Of a DNA stretch of 13,707 bases, positions 13,276 to 13,707 are shown one piece after another (position 1 is the first letter of the stretch; each line of letters starts with the position of its first letter). Source of the DNA: Actinomycetes bacterium. Lineage in GTDB: Bacteria; Actinomycetota; Actinomycetes; Actinomycetales; Demequinaceae. Below the pieces are notes generated by a model. That model did no database searches, was not told the origin of the DNA, and worked only from the letters and a program-made list of their open reading frames with translations. The position numbers and the translations under genes are program-made. The stretch lies in the NCBI GenBank assembly GCA_023442845.1, contig JAEZXC010000008.1, positions 1 through 13,707 of the forward strand, given 5' to 3'.

Positions 13276-13707
13276 GGCGGGCAAACTCTCGCGCTGGGGC
13301 CTCACGCCTGTCGCGCTTTCGACAGCATCGTCGTCAAGCGCAGGGGGTGTTCCTCCGAACTCGGGGCACATTGCCTGGAACGAACACCACCCACACAGAC
13401 GAGATGGTCGGGTGGGGAATTCCCCGCGTTGCGCATACGCGCGGATGTCCGACCAGCGACCACGAATCTCTGACTCGACGGCCGCAAGATCCGCCTCGGA
13501 AGGCCGCAGCTCCTTTACGCCGCCATCGCGCAAGTACAGCAAGCGCATGAGGGCGGGCACGCGCCCATGGGCTCGGTTAACAAGCAATGCGTAAAAGCGC
13601 ATCTGAAAATCGGCTTGTGCTCCGTAACCGGCCCGAGGGGCTGCGCCTGACTTGTAATCAATGATGCGGATCGCGCCGTCGGGCGCCACATCCATGCGGT
13701 CGACAAC
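13261..13707 (-). CDS. RecB-like PD-(D/E)XK nuclease, C-terminal part (truncated by window end)
   Basis: The C-terminal 148 residues of a minus-strand gene run off the right edge. The visible part starts V-V-D-R-M-D-V-A-P-D-G and contains IIDYKSG (catalytic D17 and K19 in this fragment), then QADFQMRFYALLV (the Q-x3-Y motif of RecB-type nucleases). Near the C-terminus, LCGWCSFQAMCPEF resembles the Cys cluster that binds an iron-sulfur centre in Cas4/AddB-like members, though a fourth cysteine upstream is not visible. Such stand-alone RecB-family exonucleases are common next to HAD and PAC2 genes in actinobacteria. They probably act in DNA repair, but this one's role is not established. The start codon lies outside the window. 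The 3' end overlaps the HAD gene by 15 bp. Confidence 0.9.
   Translation of the reverse strand, partial: VVDRMDVAPDGAIRIIDYKSGAAPRAGYGAQADFQMRFYALLVNRAHGRVPALMRLLYLRDGGVKELRPSEADLAAVESEIRGRWSDIRAYAQRGEFPTRPSRLCGWCSFQAMCPEFGGTPPALDDDAVESATGVRPQRESLPASAGE

Noticed and set aside
4570..13707. An integrative element inserted at tRNA-Leu.
   Set aside because: No integrase, recombination directionality factor, relaxase, phage or transposase gene is present in 9 kb, no repeat of the tRNA 3' end was noticed, and the cargo looks like core genes. The composition break itself is kept as a finding.

Overview
The window is DNA from a high-GC Gram-positive bacterium (Actinomycetota, probably Micrococcales). 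Supporting signs are the high GC, GTG starts, a DUF5703 gene, a PAC2-family gene, tandem CNNM/hemolysin-type genes and many starts that look leaderless. It falls into two parts that meet at a tRNA-Leu(GAG) gene at 4570-4656.

Left part (1-4569): very GC-rich; two sampled 60-base lines give 72-75% GC, and nearly every codon ends in G or C. It opens with the last 60 codons of a plus-strand gene, probably DapA-like. A 424-bp gap between convergent genes follows, with two copies of a long hairpin-forming repeat. Then come three minus-strand membrane-protein genes: two translationally coupled CNNM/CorC-like proteins (ATGA overlap, strong Shine-Dalgarno) and an AI-2E/PerM family transporter.

Right part (4657-13707): noticeably less GC-rich; two sampled lines give 57-62%, one gives 78%, and T-ending codons are frequent. 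In order: a GT-C type glycosyltransferase-like membrane protein (+), an M20 metallopeptidase (+), a 7TM-PAS-GGDEF diguanylate cyclase (+), a DUF5703 protein (-), a very acidic 99-residue protein (+), an aldo/keto reductase (-), undecaprenyl-diphosphate phosphatase UppP (+), a PAC2-family protein (-), a HAD phosphatase (+), and a RecB-like PD-(D/E)XK nuclease cut by the window end (-). M20, DUF5703, UppP, PAC2, HAD and RecB-like genes are often seen close together in actinobacteria, so this side looks like core chromosome rather than a mobile island. It is packed tightly: alternating convergent and divergent pairs, with stops that overlap or nearly touch (9170-9173, 11696/11698, 13261-13275) and divergent starts only 24-66 bp apart.

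The most useful observations are: (i) the abrupt composition change at the tRNA, which could be a metagenomic mis-join or a recombination boundary; (ii) six right-side starts preceded at 6-8 nt by a TANNNT hexamer, as expected for leaderless mRNAs, including a 24-bp divergent promoter at 12571-12594 whose two -10 hexamers share the same TA step; (iii) the twin 54-nt hairpin repeats at 346-504; and (iv) a diguanylate cyclase without the RxxD inhibitory site, whose stop codon shares a CTAG with the stop of the convergent DUF5703 gene. I saw no CRISPR array, transposase, integrase, phage gene or recognisable defence system.
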